Shown here piece after piece: positions 1 through 5,521 of a DNA stretch of 6,157 bases. The translations under genes and the position numbers were made by a program. The stretch's first letter is position 1, and every line of letters begins with the position of its first letter. The stretch lies in contig JAPONU010000205.1 of the NCBI GenBank assembly GCA_026713745.1, positions 1-6,157 of the forward strand. The letters are read 5' to 3'. The stretch is from a bacterium. GTDB taxonomy: Bacteria; Actinomycetota; Acidimicrobiia; Acidimicrobiales; CATQHL01. The notes under the pieces were generated by a model. That model searched no databases. It saw only the letters and a program-made list of their open reading frames with translations, and was not told where the DNA came from.

Positions 1-245
1 CGCTGCAGCCTCATCAGGGCCTCTCGATCCACGCCGAAACCCGGGGGTACCAGACCGGGCCGGGGTGGTGGGGCGAGCTGCGCGACGCCAGTGAGTGGAA
101 CGACATTCCTATGCCGGGAAGACCCTGAGGACAGTGGACCGCATTTCTGCTCGCTTTGATACCGGGACAGGCGTCGTAACCACCTTGGCGCTAGTACGGC
201 CAACCACAAGGCTGCGAGAATCAGGATTGTCACGAGAGTAGGCAC
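1..245 (-). CDS. N-terminal part of a single-pass membrane protein, candidate SepX/GlpR-like (runs off left edge)
   Basis: The reading frame is open from a GTG at 245 to the window edge, giving 81 codons with no stop. Residues 4-19 form one hydrophobic helix (LVTILILAALWLAVLA), followed by PRWLRRLSRYQSEQ and then a proline- and serine-rich cytoplasmic-looking stretch. A short N-terminus, one helix, then P-x-W-L-R-R and a polar tail resembles actinobacterial SepX/GlpR, a divisome membrane protein that binds the gephyrin-like MoeA called Glp. A moeA gene lies upstream on the same strand, which fits. The GTG at 245 was chosen because AGG lies 7 bases upstream; GTG 233 is an alternative without such a site. 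Codon third positions are less GC-rich than in the neighbouring genes. The exactly complementary plus-strand frame is also open (3-128), so strand choice rests on the membrane signature. The function is tentative because the C-terminal part is missing. Confidence 0.5.
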   Translation of the reverse strand, partial: MPTLVTILILAALWLAVLAPRWLRRLSRYQSEQKCGPLSSGSSRHRNVVPLTGVAQLAPPPRPGLVPPGFGVDREALMRLQ

Positions 246-364
246 CGGGTCGCCTACTACAAGTATGTCATTTGACGGGTCCGGAGTTGTGGATATCTCG
301 CGTTTTCTCGTTGCGTCCCGATGTGCGAGGTCGGTGGCGAGGGTTCCGGTCCGCGACTCAACCG

Positions 365-393
365 TTGGCGAGCACCTATGAACTTATCGCCAA
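365..393. repeat. Perfect 7-bp inverted repeat with 15-base spacer
   Basis: TTGGCGA at 365-371 is mirrored exactly by TCGCCAA at 387-393. It lies about 120 bases upstream of the leftward membrane-protein gene and about 145 bases downstream of moaC. It could be a regulator-binding dyad or a weak RNA hairpin. There is no T-tract on either side, so it is not a canonical intrinsic terminator. Confidence 0.4.
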
Positions 394-450
394 GCATCAG
401 CGGCCGCGAGGCAATACTCGTGACTACCGCCGGAAAACAACCACGTCAGT

Positions 451-480
451 GGGGATTTGATGGGGATTTCTTGGGATTCG
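451..480. repeat. Three short direct repeats of (G)GGGATT
   Basis: GGGGATTTGAT (451-461) is followed immediately by GGGGATTTCTT (462-472) and then GGGATTCG (473-480). The GGGATT cores are spaced 11 and then 10 bases, about one helical turn. The array ends inside the inverted repeat at 475-490. The spacing would suit cooperative binding by a regulator on one face of the helix, but chance cannot be excluded at this length. Confidence 0.45.
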
Positions 481-490
481 TTATCGAATC
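475..490 (-). terminator. Perfect 6-bp hairpin downstream of moaC
   Basis: GATTCG (475-480) and CGAATC (485-490) are perfectly complementary around a 4-base loop. It lies about 45 bases past the moaC stop on the minus strand, where an operon terminator would be expected. The stem is only moderately GC-rich and no T-tract follows, so it could equally be an operator or an RNA-stabilising hairpin. Confidence 0.3.
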
Positions 491-535
491 GCGCAAGCGC
501 CGCCGACATGGCCGCCACCGGCCGGGTGCGAACGC

Positions 536-1021
536 CTAGGTGGCGTCGCCGCGGCGGTACGTCCCCGAGCGCCCGCCCGTCTTCTCCCAGAGGCACACAT
601 CGCTGATGACCATGGAGCGATCCAACGACTTGCACATGTCGTAGATCGTCAACGCTGCCACCGCGCAGGCGGTCATGGCCTCCATCTCCACGCCGGTTCG
701 GTCCAGCGTCTCGACTTCCGCCTCGACATCGATGTGGCTGTCCTCGATGCTGAAGTTGACCAGTACCGACCCCACGAGCAGGGGGTGGCAGAGCGGGATG
801 AGGTCGGGCGTGCGCTTGGCGGCTTGGATCCCGGCGACGCGGGCCACCGCCAGCACGTCACCCTTGCCGATGGCGCCGCGGGCGACCGCCGAAGCGGTCT
901 CGGAGGTCATGTTCACCCTGGCCCGAGCGATGGCTCGCCGGTGCGTGGGGTCCTTGGCCGAGACGTCCACCATGCGCGCCCGGCCCAGAGGGTCGAGGTG
1001 CGTGAACCCCAGATCACTCAC
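536..1021 (-). CDS. moaC: Cyclic pyranopterin monophosphate synthase MoaC
   Basis: Cytoplasmic enzyme for the second half of Moco step 1: it converts the MoaA product 3',8-cyclo-7,8-dihydro-GTP to cyclic pyranopterin monophosphate. The 161-residue length is normal for the family. Visible hallmarks are the GKGDV lysine at residue 53, the CHPL motif at 78-81, the GVEMEAMTA segment at about 110-118, and IYDMCK with Asp128 and Lys131, the same positions as the E. coli catalytic pair. A KTGGRSG tail segment follows. I start at GTG 1021 because the protein then begins VSDLGFTHLD, as MoaC proteins do; the frame stays open upstream to 1117 but that would overlap the end of moaA. The gap to moaA is 23 bases, so the two are probably co-expressed. 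TAGGCT lies 7 bases before the GTG and may allow separate leaderless transcription. Confidence 0.96.
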   Translation of the reverse strand: MSDLGFTHLDPLGRARMVDVSAKDPTHRRAIARARVNMTSETASAVARGAIGKGDVLAVARVAGIQAAKRTPDLIPLCHPLLVGSVLVNFSIEDSHIDVEAEVETLDRTGVEMEAMTACAVAALTIYDMCKSLDRSMVISDVCLWEKTGGRSGTYRRGDAT

Positions 1022-1028
1022 TGCACCG

Positions 1029-1034
1029 AGCCTA
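1029..1034 (-). promoter_or_regulatory. Possible -10 hexamer TAGGCT before moaC
   Basis: TAGGCT fits the TANNNT -10 pattern and ends 7 bases before the moaC GTG, which is leaderless geometry. No good Shine-Dalgarno sequence is seen there. No -35 element was identified. It could be chance. Confidence 0.3.
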
Positions 1035-1044
1035 GCGGCGGCCC

Positions 1045-2028
1045 TCAGCCGCCGATCTGGGACATCGACCGGGCAGGCCGGATGAAGTGCACCTTGCCGA
1101 TGCTGTGACCCGCCCACTTGTCCCCCACGGCGCCGCGCACGATCTCCGCCAACTCGTCGTCGCCGGCACCGCTGCGCAGCGGCCCCCGCAGGTCGTACTC
1201 CTCGAGGCCGAAGAGGCAGTTGCGGAACTGGCCGTCGGCGGTGAGGCGGATCCGGTCACAGGACCCGCAGAACGACTGGGTCACGCTGGCGACAACGCCG
1301 AAGAACCCCTTGCCGTCGAGGTAGCGGAAACGGCTGGCGGGCTCGGATCCCTGCCGGTGCGCCTCGAACGGGAACACCTCACCGATCCGTTCGGTGATCT
1401 CGGCGAGGCCGACCACCGACCCGGCTCGCCACCCCTCTTCGGCGTCCAGCGGCATGTACTCGATGAATCGCACCTCAACACCCTTGCGGCGCCCGAACTC
1501 GGCGAAGTCCAAGAGTTCGTCGTCGTTCTGGCCACGCATGACCACGACGTTGACCTTCACCGGGTCGAGTCCAGCGGCCAACGCGGCGTCGACGCCGTCG
1601 AGCACCCGGTGCAGGTCGTCACGCAGGGTGAATTCGCGGAACCGATCGGCTCGCAGCGAGTCGATGGAGATGTTGATCCGGCGCAGGCCGGCGTTGGCCA
1701 GATCCTCTGCCAGGAGGCCGAGTGTGGCGCCGTTGGTGGTGAGGGCCAGATCGGTCCCCAGCGGCACCAACATCTCCACCAGCTTGGCCAGGCGGGCCCG
1801 CACCGTGGGCTCGCCGCCTGTCAGTCGGATGCTCCCGACGCCGAAGCGCTCCACGAGGAGGCGAGCCAGCCGCTCGATCTCCTCGAACGTCAGCAACTCG
1901 GACCGGGGCAACCACTCCAACCCCTCCGGCGGCATGCAGTAGGTGCAGCGGTAGTTGCAGCGGTCGGTGACGGAGATCCGCAGATCGCGGTGCACCCGGC
2001 CGAAGGTGTCGACGAGTTGCTCCGCCAT
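1045..2028 (-). CDS. moaA: GTP 3',8-cyclase MoaA (radical SAM)
   Basis: Radical SAM enzyme that rearranges GTP to 3',8-cyclo-7,8-dihydro-GTP, the first committed step of Moco synthesis; MoaC uses the product. Counting from ATG 2028 (327 residues, normal length), the SAM cluster motif CNYRCTYC supplies Cys24, 28 and 31, and GGEP lies at 71-74. The C-terminal second 4Fe-4S cluster, which holds GTP, is CGSC followed 13 residues later by C (Cys254, 257, 271). The protein ends in the family's Gly-Gly pair. A GTG directly upstream (2031) is an alternative first codon, adding one residue. GAGG is only 2 bases from the ATG, too near to act as a Shine-Dalgarno. TAGTCT sits exactly 6 bases before the ATG, which suggests a leaderless message. 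All key residues are intact. Confidence 0.97.
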   Translation of the reverse strand: MAEQLVDTFGRVHRDLRISVTDRCNYRCTYCMPPEGLEWLPRSELLTFEEIERLARLLVERFGVGSIRLTGGEPTVRARLAKLVEMLVPLGTDLALTTNGATLGLLAEDLANAGLRRINISIDSLRADRFREFTLRDDLHRVLDGVDAALAAGLDPVKVNVVVMRGQNDDELLDFAEFGRRKGVEVRFIEYMPLDAEEGWRAGSVVGLAEITERIGEVFPFEAHRQGSEPASRFRYLDGKGFFGVVASVTQSFCGSCDRIRLTADGQFRNCLFGLEEYDLRGPLRSGAGDDELAEIVRGAVGDKWAGHSIGKVHFIRPARSMSQIGG

Positions 2029-2034
2029 CACCTC

Positions 2035-2040
2035 AGACTA
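2035..2040 (-). promoter_or_regulatory. Possible leaderless -10 hexamer TAGTCT for moaA
   Basis: TAGTCT (TANNNT pattern) lies 6 bases before the ATG of moaA, the same distance as the -10 of plsY. A start site at the A of ATG would give a leaderless transcript. The -35 region at 16-18 bases is poor, so moaA may also be read through from moeA. Confidence 0.4.
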
Positions 2041-2071
2041 CCGGCGTCACCGGGTGCGGTGCCCATCGCCC

Positions 2072-2094
2072 CCCGCCGCGTCAACCTCGGCGGG
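2072..2094 (-). other. Hairpin between moeA and moaA
   Basis: CCCGCCG (2072-2078) and CGGCGGG (2088-2094) form a perfect 7-bp GC-rich stem with a 9-base loop, in the 100-base spacer after the moeA stop. No T-tract follows on the minus strand. It may weaken read-through into moaA or protect the 3' end of the plsY-moeA message. Confidence 0.35.
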
Positions 2095-2128
2095 ACCGTC
2101 CCGCGACCGCGGCCCTCCCGGACATCAC

Positions 2129-3346
2129 TCAGTCCTCGCGGCGCGCCTCGTGCAGGCGGATGAGTTCGACAGAGTCCCCGATGTCGGCGCCGTCCCCGTC
2201 GGCCAGGACCGCCAGGCCGTTGGCCGCGGCCAGCGACGAGAGCTGATGCGAGCCCTGACCGCCCGCCGAGCGAACCTCGTAGCCGCCCTGGCGGTAGGAC
2301 CACACCACCCGGGCGAAGTGGATCTTGCCATCGGGGTGGCGTCCCAGCGGCGCAGCGGCGGTCGCCTGCACACGGGGCCGGTGCAGTTGGGTGTGCCCCA
2401 TCATGCGGCGCAGCGCCGGGCGCGCCAGCAGCTCGAAGGAGACCATGGAGCTGACCGTGTTGCCCGGCAGCCCGAACACCGGCGTGGCGCCCACCAGCCC
2501 GAAGGCGAAAGGCTTGGCCGGTTTGATGGCCACCTGCATCCAGGACATCTCCCCCATCTCGTCCAGGACCACCTTGACGCAGTCGTAGTCGCCCATGCTG
2601 ACGCCCCCGCTGGTCAACACGGCGTCGCACGTCTCGGCGCCGCGGGCGATGGTGGACCTGATCGCCTCCGGGTCGTCGCGCACCAGACCAAGGTCGGCAC
2701 CCTCCAGGCCGGCCTCTCGCACCAGGCTGAGAAGCGAGTAGCGGTTGGAGTCGCGCACCTGCCCGAGCGCCAGGGGCCGGGGGCCGTCAACCAGCTCGTC
2801 GCCGGTGGAGATGACCCCCACACGGGGCCTGCGCACGACGTCGAGGGAATGGATGCCCAACCCCGCCAGAACGCCCACGTGTGCAGGCTGCAACACCTCG
2901 CCGGGCTCGAAGACCACCCTGCCCACCTCGAGGTCCTCCCCCGCCCGACGGACGTGGTTGCCGGCGGGCACGCTGACCTCGGCGACGACCTGGCCGCCTC
3001 CGTCCAGCGCCCGGGTGCGTTCCACCATGATCACCGCGTCGGCGCCCGGCGGGATGGGCGCACCGGTCATGATGCGCACCGCCTGGCCCGGGCCCACGAC
3101 CGCATCGGGCGCCTTGCCGGCAGCCAGGGTGCCCACGACATCGAGGGTCACAGGCGGCGCTGCGGTGTCCGCCGAACGTACCGCATACCCGTCCATGGCC
3201 GTGTTGTCGAACGCCGGAACCTCTTCAGCGGCGGTGACCGCACCGGCGGTCACGTGGCCGAGCGCGTCAACCAACCCGAGCGTGACCGTCGGTAGTGGTG
3301 CGCAGCGGTCGACGACGATCCGCTGCGCCTCAGCGAGGGGGATCAC
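2129..3346 (-). CDS. moeA: Molybdopterin molybdotransferase MoeA / gephyrin-like Glp
   Basis: Cytoplasmic enzyme that ligates molybdate to adenylylated molybdopterin in the last general step of Moco synthesis. At 405 residues it has full family length. Visible signatures: PAFDNTAMDGYAVRS at 44-58, TGAPIPPGADAV at 94-105, STGDEL at 180-185, GQVRDSNRY at 195-203, TSGGVSMGDYD at 245-255 (MPT-binding MogA-like domain), KPAKP at 275-279 and GLPGNTVSS at 292-300. The C-terminal beta-barrel domain follows. The start is GTG 3346, whose last two bases join the plsY stop as GTGA; the frame stays open far upstream but is then only a shadow of plsY. The overlap implies translational coupling. In actinobacteria some MoeA paralogues (Glp) act with FtsZ and the membrane receptor GlpR in cell division. 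Sequence alone does not tell which role this one has. Confidence 0.96.
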   Translation of the reverse strand: MIPLAEAQRIVVDRCAPLPTVTLGLVDALGHVTAGAVTAAEEVPAFDNTAMDGYAVRSADTAAPPVTLDVVGTLAAGKAPDAVVGPGQAVRIMTGAPIPPGADAVIMVERTRALDGGGQVVAEVSVPAGNHVRRAGEDLEVGRVVFEPGEVLQPAHVGVLAGLGIHSLDVVRRPRVGVISTGDELVDGPRPLALGQVRDSNRYSLLSLVREAGLEGADLGLVRDDPEAIRSTIARGAETCDAVLTSGGVSMGDYDCVKVVLDEMGEMSWMQVAIKPAKPFAFGLVGATPVFGLPGNTVSSMVSFELLARPALRRMMGHTQLHRPRVQATAAAPLGRHPDGKIHFARVVWSYRQGGYEVRSAGGQGSHQLSSLAAANGLAVLADGDGADIGDSVELIRLHEARRED

Positions 3347-3966
3347 GAAGTCGTGGCCTGCCCGCGCGTGAAGACGTTGGGGAGCCTGGCTTCCTCTCCC
3401 CGGGCGAGTCGCATGATATTGCGCCAGTGCATCCCCACGATCACCATCGCCACGACCGCCAGGAGCACCGGTTCCCACCATCCCACCGAACCGAACGCCA
3501 CCTGGATGCCGACGCCGACCGGCAGCAGCGGGACGGCCACGAGAGACCCGACCGACGGACGTCCCGACAACTTGGTGACTATGAGGAACAGCACGACGGC
3601 GCCGAGAGTGGCGAACGACCACATCGCCAGCGACACGCCGCCGTAGGTGGCGACGCCCTTGCCGCCGCGCAGGCGCCGTGTGAGGGGCGCGATGTGGCCC
3701 AGTACTGCCGCCACGGCACAACCCATGGCGACCGGCCGACCGGCCACGAGCAACGCCACCAGCGTCGGCGCCAGGCCCTTCACGAGATCGCCGATGAGGA
3801 CGAGTGCGCCGGCGCCTCGCCCGGCCACGCGATACATGTTGGTTGCACCCGGATTGCGCGAGCCTTCGCTCATGGGGTCGTGGCCGACGAGGCGGCCCAC
3901 GAGATGCGCTGTCGGGAAGGTGCCCAGGAGATACGCGAGGGGGACGAGCAGCCACCATGCACTCAT
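3343..3966 (-). CDS. plsY: Acyl-phosphate:glycerol-3-phosphate acyltransferase PlsY
   Basis: Integral membrane enzyme that moves an acyl group from acyl-phosphate (made by PlsX) to glycerol 3-phosphate, giving lysophosphatidic acid, the first phospholipid precursor. At 207 residues it is a normal size. The three family motifs are present: GSRNPGATN at 35-43, GDLVKG at 59-64, and GHIAP followed by GGKGVAT at 90-107; HWRNIMRL lies at 180-187. Hydrophobic segments at about 4-23, 52-75, 79-95, 111-131, 140-160 and 164-180 fit a multi-pass topology. ATG 3966 has no Shine-Dalgarno but a TAATAT -10 six bases upstream, so translation is probably leaderless. It heads the minus-strand block and overlaps moeA by 4 bases. 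A lipid gene with Moco genes is an odd functional mix, probably shared promoter use only. Confidence 0.96.
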   Translation of the reverse strand: MSAWWLLVPLAYLLGTFPTAHLVGRLVGHDPMSEGSRNPGATNMYRVAGRGAGALVLIGDLVKGLAPTLVALLVAGRPVAMGCAVAAVLGHIAPLTRRLRGGKGVATYGGVSLAMWSFATLGAVVLFLIVTKLSGRPSVGSLVAVPLLPVGVGIQVAFGSVGWWEPVLLAVVAMVIVGMHWRNIMRLARGEEARLPNVFTRGQATTS

Positions 3967-3972
3967 GGCGAC

Positions 3973-4001
3973 ATATTAGGTCAGGACCCCCGCCGCGTCA
4001 G
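3973..4001 (-). promoter_or_regulatory. Leaderless promoter of plsY-moeA
   Basis: On the minus strand, CTGACG (4001-3996) as -35, a 17-base spacer, and TAATAT (3978-3973) as -10 form a good housekeeping-sigma promoter. Six bases separate the -10 from the plsY ATG, so transcription should start at or next to the A of ATG. The missing ribosome site agrees with this. Confidence 0.65.
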
Positions 4002-4030
4002 GGCCGGAGTGAGCAAGGGGGCTCGTGGCT

Positions 4031-4068
4031 CGGCGCCCGCCGCGGCCACGGAACCGCCGCGGGCGCCG
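4031..4068. other. Large GC hairpin in the divergent spacer
   Basis: CGGCGCCCGC (4031-4040) and GCGGGCGCCG (4059-4068) are perfect 10-bp arms. Inside, after a C-C mismatch, GCGG (4042-4045) pairs with CCGC (4054-4057), leaving an 8-base loop. ATTTGC follows on the plus strand. Both flanking genes point away from it, so it does not end either one. It could insulate the two promoters, terminate an unseen short transcript, or sit in a long fmdB leader. Confidence 0.5.
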
Positions 4069-4115
4069 ATTTGCTCGAGCCTCCCCGGCCCGGTGGCGCC
4101 AACCCGTCGCAGCTA

Positions 4116-4121
4116 TAGGGT
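4116..4121 (+). promoter_or_regulatory. Candidate -10 for the fmdB-mtnP unit
   Basis: TAGGGT, within CTATAGGGTTAG, matches TANNNT in an otherwise very GC-rich stretch about 65 bases before the fmdB ATG. The -35 position is weak. It would give a leader of roughly 55-60 bases that carries the Shine-Dalgarno GAGGAG at 4175-4180. Confidence 0.35.
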
Positions 4122-4184
4122 TAGCGGCCGGTCCATGAGTCGTTCCAGCGGTGCCTGAACAGACGACCGACGGCGAGGAGCCGC

Positions 4185-4592
4185 ATGCCCACCTACGAGT
4201 ATCGCTGCCGATCCTGCGACGCCCGCTTCGAGGTCCGGCAATCCTTCGCCGAGGACAGCCTCACCAGTTGCCCCTCCGCCGGCTCGGAGCAGAGTCCTGC
4301 CGCCTGCCTCGCCCCCGGCGAGGGCGAGGTGCGGAAGGTATTCAGCGCCCCGTCCATCAGCTTCAAGGGCGACGGCTTCTACAAGACCGACAGCCGCTCT
4401 TCCGCCGGCCGAGCCACGAACGGCTCCAAGGACCAGAAGCCGGCCGAGCAGGCCACGAAGTCCGACGAGGGCGCCACGAAGTCCGGCGAGGGCGCCGCCA
4501 AGTCGTCCGGCAGCGGGAGCAAGGACTCCTCCGGCGCGACAACGGGGGACTCGAAGGGTGACCGCGCCACGGCAGGGGCCAGTTCGTCGTGA
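4185..4592 (+). CDS. FmdB-family zinc-ribbon protein with altered second knuckle
   Basis: Small cytoplasmic zinc-ribbon protein of the FmdB regulatory family; its biochemical role is not established. The 135-residue product opens with MPTYEYRCRSC (Cys8, Cys11), the family hallmark, and continues to VRKVFSAPSISFKGDGFYKTD at about 49-69, the conserved end of the domain. The usual second knuckle CPxCG is changed: Cys29 and the next cysteine, Cys41, are separated by 11 residues (CPSAGSEQSPAAC). Residues 70-135 are a low-complexity tail rich in Ser, Lys, Gly, Ala, Glu and Thr, with two near-identical heptads ATKSDEG and ATKSGEG. Such tails are common in actinobacterial members. Start ATG 4185 has GAGGAG 4 bases upstream. 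mtnP follows 22 bases after the stop, so the two are probably one transcript. Confidence 0.93.
   Translation: MPTYEYRCRSCDARFEVRQSFAEDSLTSCPSAGSEQSPAACLAPGEGEVRKVFSAPSISFKGDGFYKTDSRSSAGRATNGSKDQKPAEQATKSDEGATKSGEGAAKSSGSGSKDSSGATTGDSKGDRATAGASSS
4452..4493 (+). repeat. 21-bp tandem repeat inside the fmdB tail
   Basis: Two 21-base units (4452-4472, 4473-4493) differ at one position and encode ATKSDEG and ATKSGEG. A degenerate third unit may follow at 4494-4514. It keeps the frame and probably arose by local duplication in the low-complexity tail. Confidence 0.75.
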
Positions 4593-4614
4593 GGACACCC
4601 GCACCGGCGGCGCT

Positions 4615-5430
4615 ATGACCACCGCCGGCACCGGCGTACAGATCGGCATCCTCGGCGGCAGCGGCTTCTACTCCCTCGCCGAGGACCTGCGGCCCGTCGA
4701 GATCGACACGCCGTACGGAGCCCCCTCGGCGCCACCGCGGGTCGGCAGCTTCGCCGGGCGCGAGGTGGCCTTCCTGGCCCGCCACGGCGAGAACCACGAG
4801 TTCCCCGCCCACCGGGTGCCCTACCGGGCGAACCTCTGGGCGCTGCGATCCCTCGGCGTGCGGACCCTGCTGGCACCGTTCTCCTGCGGCTCACTCCAAC
4901 GGCACATCGCCCCGGGCGACTTCGTGGTCTGCGACCAGATCGTCGACCGCACCCAGGGACGTCAGCAGACCTACTACGACGGGCCGCAGGTCCATCACGT
5001 GAGCTTCGCCGATCCCTACTGCCCGGCACTGCGGCGCACGGCGGTCGCCGCGGCCACAGCCGAGGGGATCAGCGCGCACCATGGCGGCACGGTCGTCGTG
5101 ATCGAGGGGCCGCGCTTCAGTACCCGCGCCGAATCGGCCTGGTTCGGCGCCTTCGGCGGCGACGTGGTGAACATGACGCAGGTGCCCGAGGCCCCACTGG
5201 CGGCCGAATTGGGCATGTGCTTCGCCGGTATCGCGCTCGTGACCGACTACGACGCCGGGGTAGTCGGCGACGCCGAGCCGGTCACCCACGAGCAGGTGCT
5301 GGCCGTCTTCGACCAGAACGTCACACGCGTGCGGAACCTGATCGGACGCCTCGTGGCCGATCTCCCCGCCACCCAACCCGCCTGCTGCGGCGATCGGGCA
5401 GGCCCGTCCCTCTTCCACGAACCCTCCTAG
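4615..5430 (+). CDS. mtnP: S-methyl-5'-thioadenosine phosphorylase
   Basis: Cytoplasmic phosphorylase that splits 5'-methylthioadenosine, a by-product of polyamine synthesis, with phosphate into adenine and 5-methylthioribose 1-phosphate, for methionine and adenine salvage. The 271-residue product has normal size. Visible: GILGGSGFY phosphate loop at 11-19, RHGENHEFPAHRVPYRAN at 56-73, GDFVVCDQIVDRT at 101-113, HVSFADPYCP at 128-137, EGPRFSTRAES at 164-174, NMT at 186-188 and TDYD at 210-213. TDYD, with two aspartates at the base-binding site, supports 6-aminopurine (MTA) over the Asn-containing site of inosine/guanosine phosphorylases. ATG 4615 gives the family-like N-terminus; GTG 4558 in frame would overlap fmdB. 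No strong Shine-Dalgarno is seen, only GGCGG, so coupling to fmdB is likely. A methylthioinosine phosphorylase is a less likely alternative. Confidence 0.95.
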   Translation: MTTAGTGVQIGILGGSGFYSLAEDLRPVEIDTPYGAPSAPPRVGSFAGREVAFLARHGENHEFPAHRVPYRANLWALRSLGVRTLLAPFSCGSLQRHIAPGDFVVCDQIVDRTQGRQQTYYDGPQVHHVSFADPYCPALRRTAVAAATAEGISAHHGGTVVVIEGPRFSTRAESAWFGAFGGDVVNMTQVPEAPLAAELGMCFAGIALVTDYDAGVVGDAEPVTHEQVLAVFDQNVTRVRNLIGRLVADLPATQPACCGDRAGPSLFHEPS

Positions 5431-5436
5431 CGGCAC

Positions 5437-5467
5437 CGCAGGCGACCACCGGTAGCCTGCGTACCGG
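5437..5467 (+). terminator. Overlapping hairpins after mtnP
   Basis: CGCAGGC (5437-5443) pairs with GCCTGCG (5455-5461), with an inner ACC/GGT pairing, starting 6 bases after the mtnP stop. A second stem, CCGGTA (5449-5454) with TACCGG (5462-5467), uses part of the same bases, so both cannot form at once. No T-tract follows. It may be a terminator-like 3' end or an attenuator before the next gene. Confidence 0.4.
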
Positions 5468-5521
5468 CGCTGGGACTCCGGCGGCTTCCCCCCAATTCCC
5501 ATCGGCGAGAGGAAGCCCGCC

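Larger units (their letters stand above)
246..535. other. Intergenic region with short repeats, no convincing gene
   Basis: About 290 bases between the moaC stop and the start of the truncated membrane-protein gene. It is more AT-rich than the flanking genes. Short open frames here lack a ribosome site, a recognisable motif or a natural continuation. I see no tRNA T-loop signature and no CRISPR repeat. It contains a direct-repeat cluster and two perfect inverted repeats, listed separately, and should also carry the moaC terminator and the promoter of the leftward gene. Confidence 0.6.

Noticed and set aside
3..128. Plus-strand open frame from the window edge ending at TGA 126-128
   Set aside because: It is the exact complement, codon for codon, of the minus-strand membrane-protein frame. 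The minus strand has the clearer protein signature (helix plus basic motif) and a usable start. The plus version looks plausible in places, so it is not fully excluded.
272..299. Plus-strand promoter TTGACG with TATCTC and a following short frame
   Set aside because: The -35 is good but the -10 is poor, and the downstream frames (272-460, 321-539) lack a ribosome site and any protein signature.
246..535. tRNA, CRISPR or insertion-sequence remnant in the gap left of moaC
   Set aside because: No GTTCGANTC-type T-loop with matching stems, no regularly spaced repeat-spacer units, and no transposase-like translation in any frame.
3347..3958. N-terminal extension of moeA up to 3958
   Set aside because: The extra 204 residues are Arg-rich out-of-frame plsY sequence. 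GTG 3346 in the GTGA overlap gives the normal MoeA start and length.
1087..4158. Long plus-strand open frames across moaA, moeA and plsY
   Set aside because: They lie opposite genes with complete family motifs and have no recognisable domains; long antisense frames are expected in GC-rich coding DNA.
4558..4614. Earlier GTG start for mtnP
   Set aside because: It would overlap the fmdB end by 35 bases and add 19 residues that the family does not have; ATG 4615 fits better.
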